In this document: positions 33,778 to 43,820 of the stretch, piece after piece | How positions within the stretch are numbered: the first letter of the stretch is position 1 | Layout of the letters: each line of letters starts with the position of its first letter | Assembly: GCA_037043455.1 (NCBI GenBank) | Contig: JAWPHD010011491.1 | Location: 1 to 64,000, forward strand | Direction of reading: 5' to 3' | DNA length: 64,000 nucleotides | Source of the DNA: Cyrtodaria siliqua | Lineage: Eukaryota > Mollusca > Bivalvia > Adapedonta > Hiatellidae | Program-made: the position numbers and the translations under genes | The notes under the pieces: model-generated | What the model was told of the DNA's origin: nothing | Databases searched by the model: none | The model's input: only the letters and a program-made list of their open reading frames with translations

Positions 33778-33950
33778 TATCAAAAATTCGATTTCTTGAT
33801 ATCAAAGAAGAATTGGATTTTTTGATATCACAAAATGATTTTCCGATATTACAAAATGCATTTTCTTGATATCAAAAAATATAATTCTTGGTATCAAAAA
33901 ATATCAGTATAATTCTTGATATCAAAAAATCTATTTTTTGGTATCACTAG
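33778..33950. repeat. Palindromic GATATC array, block 3
   Basis: TCTTGATATCAAAG..., TTTTTGATATCACAAAATG, TTCTTGATATCAAAAAATA and relatives, ending at TTGGTATCACTAGCC where the second LINE fragment begins. Probably the far side of block 1, pushed apart by insertions. Confidence 0.8.
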
Positions 33951-34425
33951 CCAACAGACGGCGAACCCACCGACTATCTGTGCTTTCCCAGATACAGCAT
34001 GGTATTGTAGAGTTAGATGCAAGCCAGATATTGCATCCCAACGACAGGCGCACACGAGTCAACCGTCGTCTACAACAGCCTGCAGCAACAAACAGAGTGT
34101 ACAAGAACCACTTCTACAACCGGAAACCATCTACCCATGCAACTACGATCGAGGAGTTCAATGTCGCCCTTGGACACTTACAGGCCTCTCTTAGTCACTC
34201 AATTAGTCTTCTTTCGGTCATGTACATAATTTTTATTTTGAAATACCGATTTTTAACTGTACATATCCAAGGAAGGAGGCGGCTGTTTCACACCCATCAC
34301 AGATCATCTGTACATTCTCTCGAAAATCATGACCTTAATCGGAAGAAGAAGAAAAAGAAGAAGAAGAAGAAGAAGAGAAGAAGAAGAAGAAGAAGAAGAA
34401 GAAAAAGAAGAAGAAGAAGAGACGT
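33945..34425 (+). pseudogene. 3' end of a CR1/Jockey-like LINE with (AAG)n tail
   Basis: The plus strand reads LDASQILHPNDRRTR, VNRRLQQPAATNRVYKNHFY and THATTIEEFNVALGHL. This matches the usual C-terminal pattern of LINE ORF2 proteins (a DRRTRGH...-like stretch, then a serine- or phenylalanine-rich segment and a short helix). About 150 bp later comes an AAG/GAAGAA microsatellite (34345-34420), as at the 3' ends of CR1/L2-type elements. Only the last part of the element is present. Group assignment is tentative. Confidence 0.5.
34342..34421 (+). repeat. (AAG)n microsatellite
   Basis: An almost pure AAG/AGA tract of about 80 bp with a few interruptions; probably the 3' tail of the LINE fragment before it. 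Confidence 0.9.
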
Positions 34426-34429
34426 AATA

Positions 34430-35040
34430 CAGACTTCTTAGAACTCTGGAATACCGTTACGCCAATAAAATCTTGAAATCCGCCCAAAACATTACGCGGT
34501 ATTGCATGGATTAATTAATATTTAAGCAGGTGCCAAGATTTTCTGCTTGCTATTTTAATCAAGACACTTGCATTAATTAATAATTTAGAGCCTTAAATTC
34601 ATTGTAGCAGGAATGCTAGCCTATACATGTAAATGATGACATTTTGATGCAGCAAGGTAATAATGCATCGTTATACTTACTATGCATCTATTTTATTATG
34701 TTTAGTGAACAAATGTAGATTTAATGGGTATCTTTTATTACTGGCAAAATTTAGGAAGTGCTAATATTTTCTACTTACCATCTGCAAATATCTACCTGCA
34801 TTTAGCAAGTAAATAAGTGTTAAATTTGAACCCTGGGATGTAAGTATGTATGTCAATGGATTTTGGAGTTCTTTTATTTCCCAAATAGGTATCCTCAACT
34901 TCGTTAGAATGCACTATTTTACGTCAAATTAAAAAGTGAGCATGATACTTCCCCCCACCCACAACCCCACACAGTCTCTCTCCCTCTTTCCCACATCCCA
35001 ATCTTCCTTGTAAACAAGCACACGATCGAAATTTACGTAC
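34430..35040. other. AT-rich, nothing recognised
   Basis: Between the LINE fragment and the 203-bp MITE. CCCCCCACCCACAACCCCAC tract near 34950. Confidence 0.5.
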
Positions 35041-35045
35041 GGAAT

Positions 35046-35248
35046 CAGGGGCGGATAAAGGATTTGAGATGGGGGTTAAAAAAATAAATTAATAATAACC
35101 AAAAACACTTTTCAGTTTCATTGTGGGAATGGGGCGCGACTTGAATGCTGTCCACCAAAGAAAAAAATGATTTATGATTTTTTTAATAACTTTTCAGATT
35201 TTGGGAAGGGGGCGCGCCGTGTTAGGCCTCCCTCTGGAGCCGCCACTG
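35046..35248. mobile_element. hAT-type MITE, 203 bp
   Basis: Ends CAGGGGCGGATAAAGG and CCTCTGGAGCCGCCACTG (imperfect inverses). 5-bp flanks GGAAT at 35041-35045 and 35249-35253. It carries GGGGGCGCGCC-type GC blocks in AT-rich surroundings. Confidence 0.7.
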
Positions 35249-35681
35249 GGAATGGTAAAGACGGTATTTAAATTAAAAAAAAATCCGGGAAAACGAGTGT
35301 GTATTATGATATTATGAGGTATACAGTATTACAGTACTAGCTATAATTTGCCAGTTCAGTTTAAAAGAGCCAGTTGGAAAAAAACGCTAAATTCGGGCAC
35401 TGACACCAGGTTCCTTCTGCTGACACTGACATTTTGTTGCTCCATTTTGTAATCAACCGATAACCCTTTAGCGGGGCATTCGGGTCCCTTGGACACATTT
35501 TCTAGTTTTTTTTTCAATTTTCTTGGTGTTTATGAAAAAAGCAAATACACAAAAAAAGCCATAGAGAGCATTTAAACAATAACAACATGTACCGACTATC
35601 TACAGGCCTTTAATGGGGATATAACCGGGATTAACTGGGTTCGGAAACCGACAACTATACCTGTATAAAGTGTTTCTTTAT

Positions 35682-35755
35682 CCAATCGAAATACAGTATT
35701 GAAGTGACGTCATTTAACAACATAAAGCGTCAAAATGGTGGACGAGTGGTGTTGA
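35682..35755 (+). promoter_or_regulatory. Promoter elements and uORF of the centrin-like gene
   Basis: CCAAT at 35682-35686 and a perfect CRE (TGACGTCA) at 35705-35712 lie 80-110 bp before the start codon. A 6-codon uORF (ATG at 35735, TGA ending 35755) sits between them and the main ATG in a different frame. It could lower translation. No TATA box stands out. Site identity is by consensus only. Confidence 0.45.
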
Positions 35756-35789
35756 CAACAGGTGCTCAAATTCAATTAACACCAACAAA

Positions 35790-35930
35790 ATGCCTAAGAA
35801 AAAGGGAAAGGGGAAAAAGGGCAAGAAAGGGAAGAGCAAATCAGGAAAAAAGTCGTCTAGAGCTGATACAGGACCGACTGAACCAATGGCCCCTTCATAC
35901 GTACCTCCACCGCCTAAACCAGGGGAACAG
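35790..35930 (+). CDS. Centrin-like gene exon 1 (residues 1-47)
   Basis: 141 nt from the ATG to donor CAG|GTACAT. It encodes the basic N-terminal tail and the proline-rich linker, and no EF-hand. The ATG is the first in-frame one after a short uORF; no stop separates it from the exon end. Confidence 0.85.
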
Positions 35931-38900
35931 GTACATTTATGATAATTGGTAGTTCTAACATTGAGTGCACACAGTTCGTGATAGTCCGCATATAGAAATA
36001 CCAGCAACATATAAGAATTAAAAGATAAAAGCTACCTACCTGTTTAATGTAATTTTGTTGTGACAAATTATATATCAAGTAAACCAAAGGAGAAAAGTGC
36101 GACCGGTACGGGACTCGAACACGGGACCCGCGCTTACAGTGCGATTGCTGTACCATCTGAACTGGGCCACTGGGTACAGTACAGTACCAGGTATTGCCAC
36201 ACTCCTTCGCCTTTTACTTTTTAAGAGCTGACCCAGCTATTCCGATCTCTCAGACCCCTGGTGCCGCTGTCCTAGGCTCATCAAATTATCGTTGCCAGTT
36301 AAGAAAACTCAGGGAGAAAAGTGTGGCTGGTACAGGACCCAAACTCCCCTCGCTTACAGGGCGAATGCTTTGCCAAGTGAGCTAAACGGGCCACCAGGTG
36401 ATAAACGGGCCACCAGGTGACCCAATATTACCATAGAGCAGTAGTTCAGCGCAAATACTTAAAAATTCAGGTAAAACATCCAGTAAGTGCAGTGGAGTGC
36501 GTGGTTCAGTGGAGTGCGTGGTTCAGTGGAGTGCGTGGTTCAGTGGAGTGCGTGGTTCAGTGGAGTGCGTGGTTTAGTGGTAGAGGGCCGAACTTCAGAT
36601 CGAAAGGTCGTGGGTTCGATCCTCGTCATGGCCATGTTTAATTTATCCTTGAGCAAGATAATTAATCCACATTGCTTAGTACTGGTTCTACCCAGGAAAC
36701 CTGCACATAATCTTCGAAAGGAGGTGTTGCAGTATCGATAGATAGATAGATAATCCAGTTATCAATAAATAACATATATTTCAAACAACAGAAGACACAA
36801 GTTCGGTTAAGCATATGATTTGTAATTAAATTTAAATTAGTATCACAGATTTTAAAAAACAATATCTCATTTCTTTAACGCCTGGGGAGCTTTTTCAAGA
36901 TATATGGACGGTTGTAGTATGCAACCTGAGACGGTGCATATGTGCTCTTAGCTGTGTATTTTATGCACTAATTTACTCCACGGTAGATTTAGTATGAATA
37001 TGGAAAATAAACAAGAGGTCAATGACCTTGAAGCTCTACTGATAGATCTTTGATAGCTGGGTCAACATTCCTGAGAAGTTTCATGAAAATCCATCAAGTA
37101 GTTTCATAGGAGTAGTCGCTGCAAGTTTTCATTATATAACTCTATGTAAACAATGATGGCCTCTTGCGGCCATGTTTAATGTCAAATCAAAATAATTTTT
37201 GACAAGGATCAACATCATGTCATACTGATCATTTTAGAAAAAGTCCCATATCAATATCAAATATAGATTTCAAGAAGTAGTTGCTACAAACTTGTATTTT
37301 GAAAATCTATTTTTAGCCATGGCAGCCATCTTGAATTTCCGGCCGACCTAAAAATATCTGGGATCAATTAGACATCAAGAGCAACTTTCCTGTGAAGTTT
37401 CATAAAAAATCGTCAAGCAGTTTCAGAGCAGTAGTCGCTACAAGTTTTTACTATATAAATCTATGTAAACAAATATGGCCGCTAGCGGCCATGTTTAAAG
37501 TCGTATCGAAATAAATGTCGGCAAGGATCAACATCATGTCATGCTGATCATTTTAGAAAACGTCCCATATCGATATCACTTACAGTTTTCAAGAAGTAGT
37601 CGCTACAAATTTACTTATTTTAAATCTATTTTTAGCCGTGGTGGCCATCTTGAATTTCTGGTCGACCTGAATATTTTCTAGGATTAATAAGACATCAAGA
37701 GAAACATTCGTGTGAAGTTTCATGAAAATCCGTCAAGTAGTTTCAGAGGAGTAGTCGCTACAAGTTTTCATTATATAACTCTATGTAAACAAAAATGGCC
37801 ACTGGCAGCCATGTTTAAAGTCGAATCAAAGAATTTTCGATAAGAATCAACATCATGTCATACTGATCATTTTAGGAAAAGACGCATATCAATATCACTT
37901 ATAGTTTGCAAGAAGTAGTCGCTAAAACTTTTTTTTGAAAATTTCTTTTAAGCCGTGGCGGCCATCTTGAATTTGCGGTCGACCTGAAATTTTGCTAGGA
38001 TCAATTAGACATCAAGAGCAACACTCCTGTGAAGTTTCATGAAAATCTGTTGAGTAGTTTCAGAGGAGTAGTCGCTACAAGTTTTCATTATATAATTCTA
38101 TTGAAACAAAGATGGCCACCGGCGGCCATGTTTAATGTCGCATCAAAATAATTTTTGACAAGGATCAACATCATTCCATACTGATCATTTTAGAAAAAGT
38201 CCCATATCAATATCACTTAGAGTTTTCAAGAAGTAGTCGCTACAAACTTCTTTTTTAAAAATCTATTTTTAGATCTGGTGGCCATCTTGTATTTCATATC
38301 AACATGAATTTTTGCTAGGATCAACTAGACTTCATGGGCAACATTTCTGTAAAGTTTCATGAAAATCCATTCAGTAGTTTCAGAGGAGTAGTCGCTACAA
38401 GTTTTCATTATATAATTCTATTGAAACAAAGATGGCCACCGGCGGCCATGTTTAATGTCGCATCAAAATAATTTTTGACAAGGATCAACATCATTCCATA
38501 CTGATCATTTTAGAAAAAGTCCCATATCAATATCACTTAGAGTTTTCAAGAAGTAGTCGCTACAAACTTCTTTTTTAAAAATCTATTTTTAGATCTGGTG
38601 GCCATCTTGTATTTCATATCAACATGAATTTTTGCTAGGATCAACTAGACTTCATGGGCAACATTTCTGTAAAGTTTCATGAAAATCCATTCAGTAGTTT
38701 CAGAGGAGTAGTTGCTACAAAAAAAGTTTACAGACGGACGGCCGGACGCCGCACCACGGCATAAGCTCTGCTGATCTCTGATCAGTAGAGCTAAAAATTG
38801 TCATAAATGTGTTATGATGCAATTAAATTATGTTGTTTTTCATTTGTATATGGATTGACACCAATCACTCAAGATTACGACAAGACCCGATAACAAATTG

Positions 38901-41900
38901 TTATTGGGTCTGTGCTCTTACATATCCCTGTTGTACCAGTTTAGCATATATTTAATCCTATATTTCACAGTTAATCAAGCTACTGACGTCCCACCCGGTG
39001 GACGAGAAAGAGATCCATGGTGTAAAAGTTTCCACAAGAATTCTTGAAAATCTGACACCACAAGAGATCAGGGACCTTCGTGTTGTGTTTGAACTGTTTG
39101 ACACCAACGATGACGGGTTTGTTCAACTGAGTCTTATTCTCATAAATGCTTAGTCCGATTTTGTTCACTTTCTACATTGTATGTCTAAACACATAAAACT
39201 TTTTATAAGCGCTATGCATATTCGTTAAAGGGACACATGACAATTTTGAATCTATTAAAACTTGCGTCATCTCGTTAGTTTTTCTTAGTAATTTGCATAT
39301 TTGCATATCATTAACAATATATTGAAGAGTTCAAATTGTTTTTACTTATAGCTATAATTGTTGATTAAATTACATCTAAAATATATCTAAACCTGTGGCA
39401 GAATAATGAAGAAAATTTAAAACTACCATACTCAATAAATTTTAATTACATTTTATTGAAATATATTTGCAAGCAGTTTAAAGTCAAATAGATAGTGGAT
39501 TAATAATCGAGTTACTATTTTTATATTCGGTCACTAATTCAAGATTGCCGTGTGTCCCATTAAAATGAAATTTAAAAAGTATGAATGGGATTGTGATTAT
39601 CAATTATGCTTATTAAAGGGGCAAACAGCAAATTTTATAAAATAATTAACTCGCAGTGCTTTCATTAAAAAAAAATTGCATGTTCGCAAATCATTTTTAT
39701 GGTAATAATTATTTGCATGAATAGTTCAAAGCAATTTTTGTTTATTACAGTACTAATTTGTTGATTTGTATTGTGCAAACATATGGTAAAATAATGAAGA
39801 CAAAATTAAAAACTTCAAATTGTAATACTGTTGTTTTAATTATTTATAGGTATACCAGCAGGTTCAAAGCGATTCTTTAAGAGTGCTGTGTGTCCTTTTA
39901 AAGTCAATAAAAAATATTTAAGTATGTGTGTTTCTAAATTTTGACACCGTCAATAAAATATTTTTGTAAGTATGTTCTAATTTTGTGTAATAAATGTTGA
40001 GAATGCAAAAGCTTTAAACACATATTGTGCATAGTCCTATATATATACACTCAAGTGATATGAAAACGCAACACGGGAATTTCCGCTATATATTGTATGT
40101 ACAATATGATGCTTTTAATCGAATGGTACATGGCTACGTAAGACCTTTCCTTTTGGAAAAAATACTAAAACAACAAATAATACAGCAAATAGTATTTCTT
40201 CAATGTTTCATTATTCACAGAGTACGCGTTTGGCTCAATCATGTGAGCAAACTTAGGATGCAACATTTTGCAAACTATTTACGTTAAATACAGTACTGAC
40301 TAGCTCAATTTTTCAAAGAGCTACTTCAACATTTATGACGTTCTTGTTACAAAGTGTATTGTGATTAAAACGTCTACAACATCACAGTTGTGTCCTTTCT
40401 CTAGTTAACTGCAACTTTCTTTTTAAAAAACGTCTTGGGATTTCTTTGGAATATTATATGCAATTAAGTGTGCAGTATATACAATATATAGCGGAAATTC
40501 CCTTGTTGCGTTTTCATATCATTTGAGTGTATGTCAAAACATAAACTGAATTCTGTCAAACATGTTTTATTTTTTAAACATGTATCTTTTTGAGATTTGT
40601 TACAGAGGGTGATTTATATCTTTAGAATGATATAATATATACTGAAAATGTTAGAAGAATAAACGTTTCAGGATATAGTAACCAGTTAACAACATCCTGA
40701 AACTTTTATTCTTCTGACATTTTGAAATCATCAAGCCCTTTAATTAAAAGCCATACACTTTTTTAAATATGTACATAAATGTATTTTCAGATACTTGAGC
40801 CCACCAGAACTACGTCGTGCAATGAAATCACTTGGGTTCAAAGTTTCCAAGGAGGAAGCTAAACAGCTGGCTAATGATGGCAGTCTAAAAGGAATTGGGT
40901 AATTTGTTATTTGTGTGTTCTAACAAATGGTAGATAAAGGGACACCTGGGAATTCTGATTCCTAAAAAACTTGCTGTAATAACTGCAAGTTTATCTCTGG
41001 CTGGGTCTTACCATAGACTTTATGTCCCCCGCTTAACACAGCAAAGGGTAGTGCTAGGACTGGTTGGCCAAGGGTCAGTATATTTTTGATTGGCTGTTGC
41101 ATCATGTCATGTGTCTACGGCGTGTTGGGTATCATGTCATGTATTTTCAGTTGCAGCACTATCAAGCTAAAGGGACACATGGCAATCTTTATATTTTTAA
41201 ACTAGCAGCATTCTGTTAGTTTTTCTAAATGTTTGCAATCATTATTATTAATTATAAGAATAGTTCAAAGCCAATCGTTTATGCATATTACTAACTGTAG
41301 ATTTTAATGCACCAATAATGTATTTACACCCATGGTAGAATAACAAAGAAATATCAGTCAAACTTCGCTTTAATTTTATGAAAGCCATTTTAAATTTAAA
41401 ATGATGTTATATTAATAAACAGAGATGCTAAAACTTCAAGATTGGCATGTGTCCCTTTAAGCTCAGCTTAACCCTTAACCCCCTACATGTATATAATGGT
41501 CTGTTCTTTCTTTGAATTAAGACCATTCCATTTATGTGACAAAGAGGTGTTTTGGGGAAATGACTGATCAGCAGCCAGACATTGTGTAAACCCTGATCAG
41601 CCTGATCTGGGTTTACAATGGACGCAATGGCTATTATAGTAGTGCTTAGCTGGTTAAAGAAGACTCATCGAGATATGACTGAAAGATTTACAATGGACGC
41701 AATGGCTATTGTAGTCGTGCTTAGCGGGTGAAGGGTTAAAGAACTCATCGAGATATGACTGAAAGATTTACAATGGACACAATGGCTATTGTAGTAGGCT
41801 TAGCGGGTGAAGGGTTAAAGAACTCATCGAGATATGACTAAAAGATTGTTAAAAGCGACCCTAAATTCCATTCATACATACAAATCTTCAACAGGGCTCT

Positions 41901-42734
41901 CTTAATTAAATTGTTGTAAAAAAAAAAGAGTGTTTATAGCAGACCATTTCTCTGTTTTTCAGAATGCTCAATTTAAACGAGTTTTTGGAGACAGTTATAG
42001 ACAAACAGGGAGATTCACCGGACGCTTATGGAGAAATACTGAAAGGATTTGCAATGTTTGACCATGGTATGTATTTTTAAATTCTTTATTTTAATTTAAA
42101 ACAGTTGATTTTTTTTTTATACATAGCAGAATCTATCCATAAAGAATCTGTCTATCTATACATTATTATAATACATGAAGTAGACTGGCTAAGTCCCTAT
42201 GTTTGTTAATGTTTATACTATTTGAGACAACTCAAGCTATCATCAAATAAAATAGTCTGCATTAAGTCCCCTTTGAATTATTGGCTTCAAACGCAAGTGG
42301 TTTAGAGCTATTCAGAAATCTTTGGGATTTTAAGATTTTATTTTGATTCTTATTGCAAAATATTAAAAAATAAATAATCACTGGGACGACAGCCAGTCTA
42401 TACATGAAGATGTGGACAGAGCTTTGATAAACGGTTTTCCAGTGTAATTTTGCCGTTATACGACAAGCTTAAGTTTCTTTAAAACAGTCTGAAATAAAGA
42501 TTGAATAAAACATTTAAAAAAAAAGAGAAAAAGATTTAAGCTATATTTTCACATATTTCAGGTAAAAAAGGTTCCATAACTCTTGAGGACTTGATGAAGT
42601 CATGCGAAGAGTCGGGGATACGGTTCACCGAACGCGAATTGGAGGAAATGATCGAAGAGGCAGACAAAAATGGAGATGGACATGTTGACCAATCAGAGTT
42701 CATACACATCATGCTACAAACTAATCTGTTTTGA
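35790..42734 (+). CDS. Centrin-like EF-hand protein (five exons, complete)
   Basis: Exons 35790-35930, 38971-39116, 40791-40898, 41963-42066 and 42562-42734 join in phase into 672 nt, 223 residues plus TGA. Residues 1-25 are a Lys/Gly/Ser-rich tract beginning MPKKKGKGKKGKK. A Pro-rich linker (PSYVPPPPKPGE) and a core with four EF-hand positions follow. EF1 loop DTNDDGYLSPPE (residues 91-102) and EF4 loop DKNGDGHVDQSE (201-212) have all calcium ligands. EF2 (about 127-138) and EF3 (DHGKKGSITLED, 165-176) lack several and are probably non-binding. The spacing, LRRAMKSLGF after EF1, and the C-terminus IMLQTNLF resemble centrins/caltractins, calcium-sensing proteins of centrioles and basal bodies. 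The basic N-terminus is longer than in classical centrin, so a divergent centrin-like or ciliary EF-hand protein is the safest name. Confidence 0.88.
36085..36175 (-). mobile_element. tRNA-like SINE head (Thr-like), copy 1
   Basis: The minus strand reads GGCCCAGTTCAGATGGTACA, an anticodon-arm-like CGC-ACTGTAA-GCG, then GTGTTCGAGTCCC. It is close to a tRNA but the T and acceptor stems do not pair well. A second, more decayed head lies at 36312-36411 in the same orientation. Confidence 0.5.
36312..36411 (-). mobile_element. tRNA-like SINE head, copy 2
   Basis: The minus strand reads GGCCCGTTTAGCTCACTTGG, GCATTCGCCCTGTAAGCG and a decayed B box. The 18 bp CACCAGGTGA/CGGGCCACCAGGTGA at its head are duplicated. 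Related to copy 1. Confidence 0.45.
36490..36574 (+). repeat. Five tandem copies of a 17-mer
   Basis: CAGTGGAGTGCGTGGTT repeated five times without error, running directly into the A box of the following SINE, whose start GTGGTTTAGTGG resembles the unit. Confidence 0.95.
36566..36752 (+). mobile_element. tRNA-derived SINE with GATA tail
   Basis: A box TTTAGTGGTAGAG (36573-36585) and B box GGTTCGATCC (36613-36622) at tRNA-like spacing, a body ending CTGGTTCTACCCAGG...GGAGGTGTTGCAG, and a (GATA)n 3' tail at 36737-36752. Lies in intron 1 of the centrin-like gene. Confidence 0.75.
37011..38797 (+). mobile_element. Hairpin-ended tandem-repeat element B (1.8 kb)
   Basis: Starts ACAAG then hairpin AGGTCA-A-TGACCT, then AGCTCTACTGAT (37032-37043). 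Ends ATAAGCT, hairpin CTGATC-TCT-GATCAG and the inverse ATCAGTAGAGCT (38781-38792), then AAAAA. The core is about five units of about 310-320 bp, then a GACGG-rich stretch. The last two full units are identical. Lies in intron 1 of the centrin-like gene. Confidence 0.75.
38971..39116 (+). CDS. Centrin-like gene exon 2 (residues 48-96)
   Basis: 146 nt after acceptor TTTCACAG. It ends inside the EF1 loop at donor GG|GTTTGT. An alternative donor 4 nt later would shift the frame of exon 3, so this one is required. It encodes a helix-rich lead-in (RILENLTPQEIRDLRVVFEL) and the first half of EF1. Confidence 0.88.
39225..39563. mobile_element. TTAA-flanked MITE, copy 1
   Basis: TTAAAGGGACACATGACAAT at the left and ATTGCCGTGTGTCCCATTAA at the right are imperfect inverses. 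Internal GTTAGTTTTTCTTAG is shared with the copies at 39613-39901 and 41167-41460. In intron 2 of the centrin-like gene. Confidence 0.65.
39613..39901. mobile_element. TTAA-flanked MITE, copy 2
   Basis: Starts TTAAAGGGGCAAACAGC and ends GTGCTGTGTGTCCTTTTAA. The internal ATGGTAAAATAATGAAGA phrase is shared with the other copies. More diverged. Confidence 0.55.
40046..40531. mobile_element. MITE with 55-60-bp TIRs (mariner-like ends)
   Basis: TACACTCAAGTGATATGAAA ACGCAAC... and its near-perfect inverse end at 40475-40531, 486 bp in all, with TA at both borders. No transposase. A similar left end (TATACTTAAGGAAAAAAGAA) lies at 63531 near the right edge. Confidence 0.75.
40640..40728. repeat. 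Hairpin of about 30-bp stem
   Basis: AAAATGTTAGAAGAATAAACGTTTCAGGAT pairs with ATCCTGAAACTTTTATTCTTCTGACATTTT after a spacer of about 23 bases. It is in the intron before exon 3 of the centrin-like gene. Confidence 0.75.
40791..40898 (+). CDS. Centrin-like gene exon 3 (residues 97-131)
   Basis: 108 nt after acceptor TATTTTCAG, donor GTAATT. It encodes the end of EF1 (YLSPPE), the exiting helix LRRAMKSLGFKVSKEEAKQL, and the start of degenerate EF2. Confidence 0.88.
41167..41460. mobile_element. TTAA-type MITE, copy 3
   Basis: CTAAAGGGACACATGGCAATCTT at the left and AAGATTGGCATGTGTCCCTTTAA at the right are inverses over about 20 bp. Lies between exons 3 and 4 of the centrin-like gene. Confidence 0.7.
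41474..41825 (+). mobile_element. MITE, CTTAACCCGCTA family, copy 3 with amplified end
   Basis: The element proper runs 41474-41659. Its last 35 bp plus the neighbouring AACTCATCGAGATATGACTG are then repeated twice more (41660-41825), each time ending GCTTAGCGGGTGAAGGGTTAAAG. Confidence 0.65.
41963..42066 (+). CDS. Centrin-like gene exon 4 (residues 132-166)
   Basis: 104 nt after acceptor TTTTTCAG, donor GTATGT. It encodes the end of EF2 (MLNLNEFLETVIDKQ), the inter-lobe linker, and helix E of EF3 (YGEILKGFAMFDH). Confidence 0.88.
42562..42734 (+). CDS. Centrin-like gene exon 5 (residues 167-223 and stop)
   Basis: 173 nt after acceptor ATTTCAG. It encodes the rest of EF3, EF4 with the canonical loop DKNGDGHVDQSE, and the centrin-type C-terminus before TGA at 42732-42734. 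A candidate polyadenylation signal AATAAA lies at 43118-43123. Confidence 0.9.
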
Positions 42735-43820
42735 ATATAAGTTTTTTTTTAAATGTGTAACAGTATGTTTTAAACCTCTTCACCATATTGTTCTGACCAG
42801 ATCAAGTTAATATGGTGACCATTATCTACCATGTTTGTTTTCATTTACACGCTCAGTCAAAATCAAACTTGTAGTATGGTCGGTGAACTTGCCTTTGATG
42901 AATTCATGGCATTTGCCTTTGATGAATGCATAGCACCACAAGCGTTTAATTTAAGATAAACAAAAGGGCGGCGCTTTACCATACTCTAACTTCCGATAAA
43001 TGGAATTTAGAGGGCAGACAGGGTCACTAAGTATGCCATATTACAAAACAGATAGAGTCTGTCTCCGTTCGTTGGTTATTTAAAAACCTTGATGGGCTGG
43101 GCCCATCTAAGTGTTTAAATAAACAAATTCGCTGAGGCCAGACTATCTATTACTTTTTACAATAACAATATGGTGGCATTCTGTTCTTGTCATTTCCACA
43201 AATATGGTGGCAGAAAGGTTTTTCTAAAGACTCCATTAATTTTTCTGAACTACTCGCAATATTCCAAATTTTATTTAAACTATTTATTAAATTGGCAAAT
43301 ATTCAAATTATTATTTTTGTCTGAATGAACCTTACCCAATTTAAAAGCACGACTGCATTAAAAGATCAAAGTGGATTTATGGAGACATTTAAATGCCAGC
43401 ATTAGTTTATATTGTTTTTATTGATGTTGTTTATAATGTGCAATTAAATGAGAAGTATATATATCTTTTATATGAAAAAACTATATCTATTAAAGTTGTT
43501 CCTTATACATACACCAATGCCTTTTTGTTTGCTAGTCAACCCCATAACAACCAGCCTTGAGAAATATTCAAGGCCCTCTGTATTCTAAGCCCTTTCTGAC
43601 GTAAAAAACTTGTTTGATCTGACGTAAAAAACTTGTTTGATTATTTGATATCTGCCTTTCAAAATTCAGCTATGTAAAATATCTAAATCGTAGAAAAAGG
43701 AAAAGGATTTGAACAATTCCGGAAAGACTGATTACAAAACTACATAGGTATCGTAATATTTAAAAGGATTTGGACACCTCGGTGAAGGTGTGGATTACAA
43801 AGCTATACAAAATATTTTGA
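42735..43820 (+). other. 3' UTR and downstream flank of the centrin-like gene
   Basis: Contains the candidate AATAAA at 43118-43123. GCATTTGCCTTTGATGAAT is nearly duplicated at 42889-42926, and CTGACGTAAAAAACTTGTTTGA is duplicated at 43595-43640. No other gene seen. Confidence 0.45.

Noticed and set aside
33938..34441. 167-codon frame with a Lys/Arg tail
   Set aside because: The tail is the AAG microsatellite. Only the LINE-like part was kept, as a pseudogene fragment.
36085..36175. A true tRNA-Thr gene on the minus strand
   Set aside because: The anticodon arm looks plausible, but the T-stem and acceptor stem do not pair and SINE body follows.
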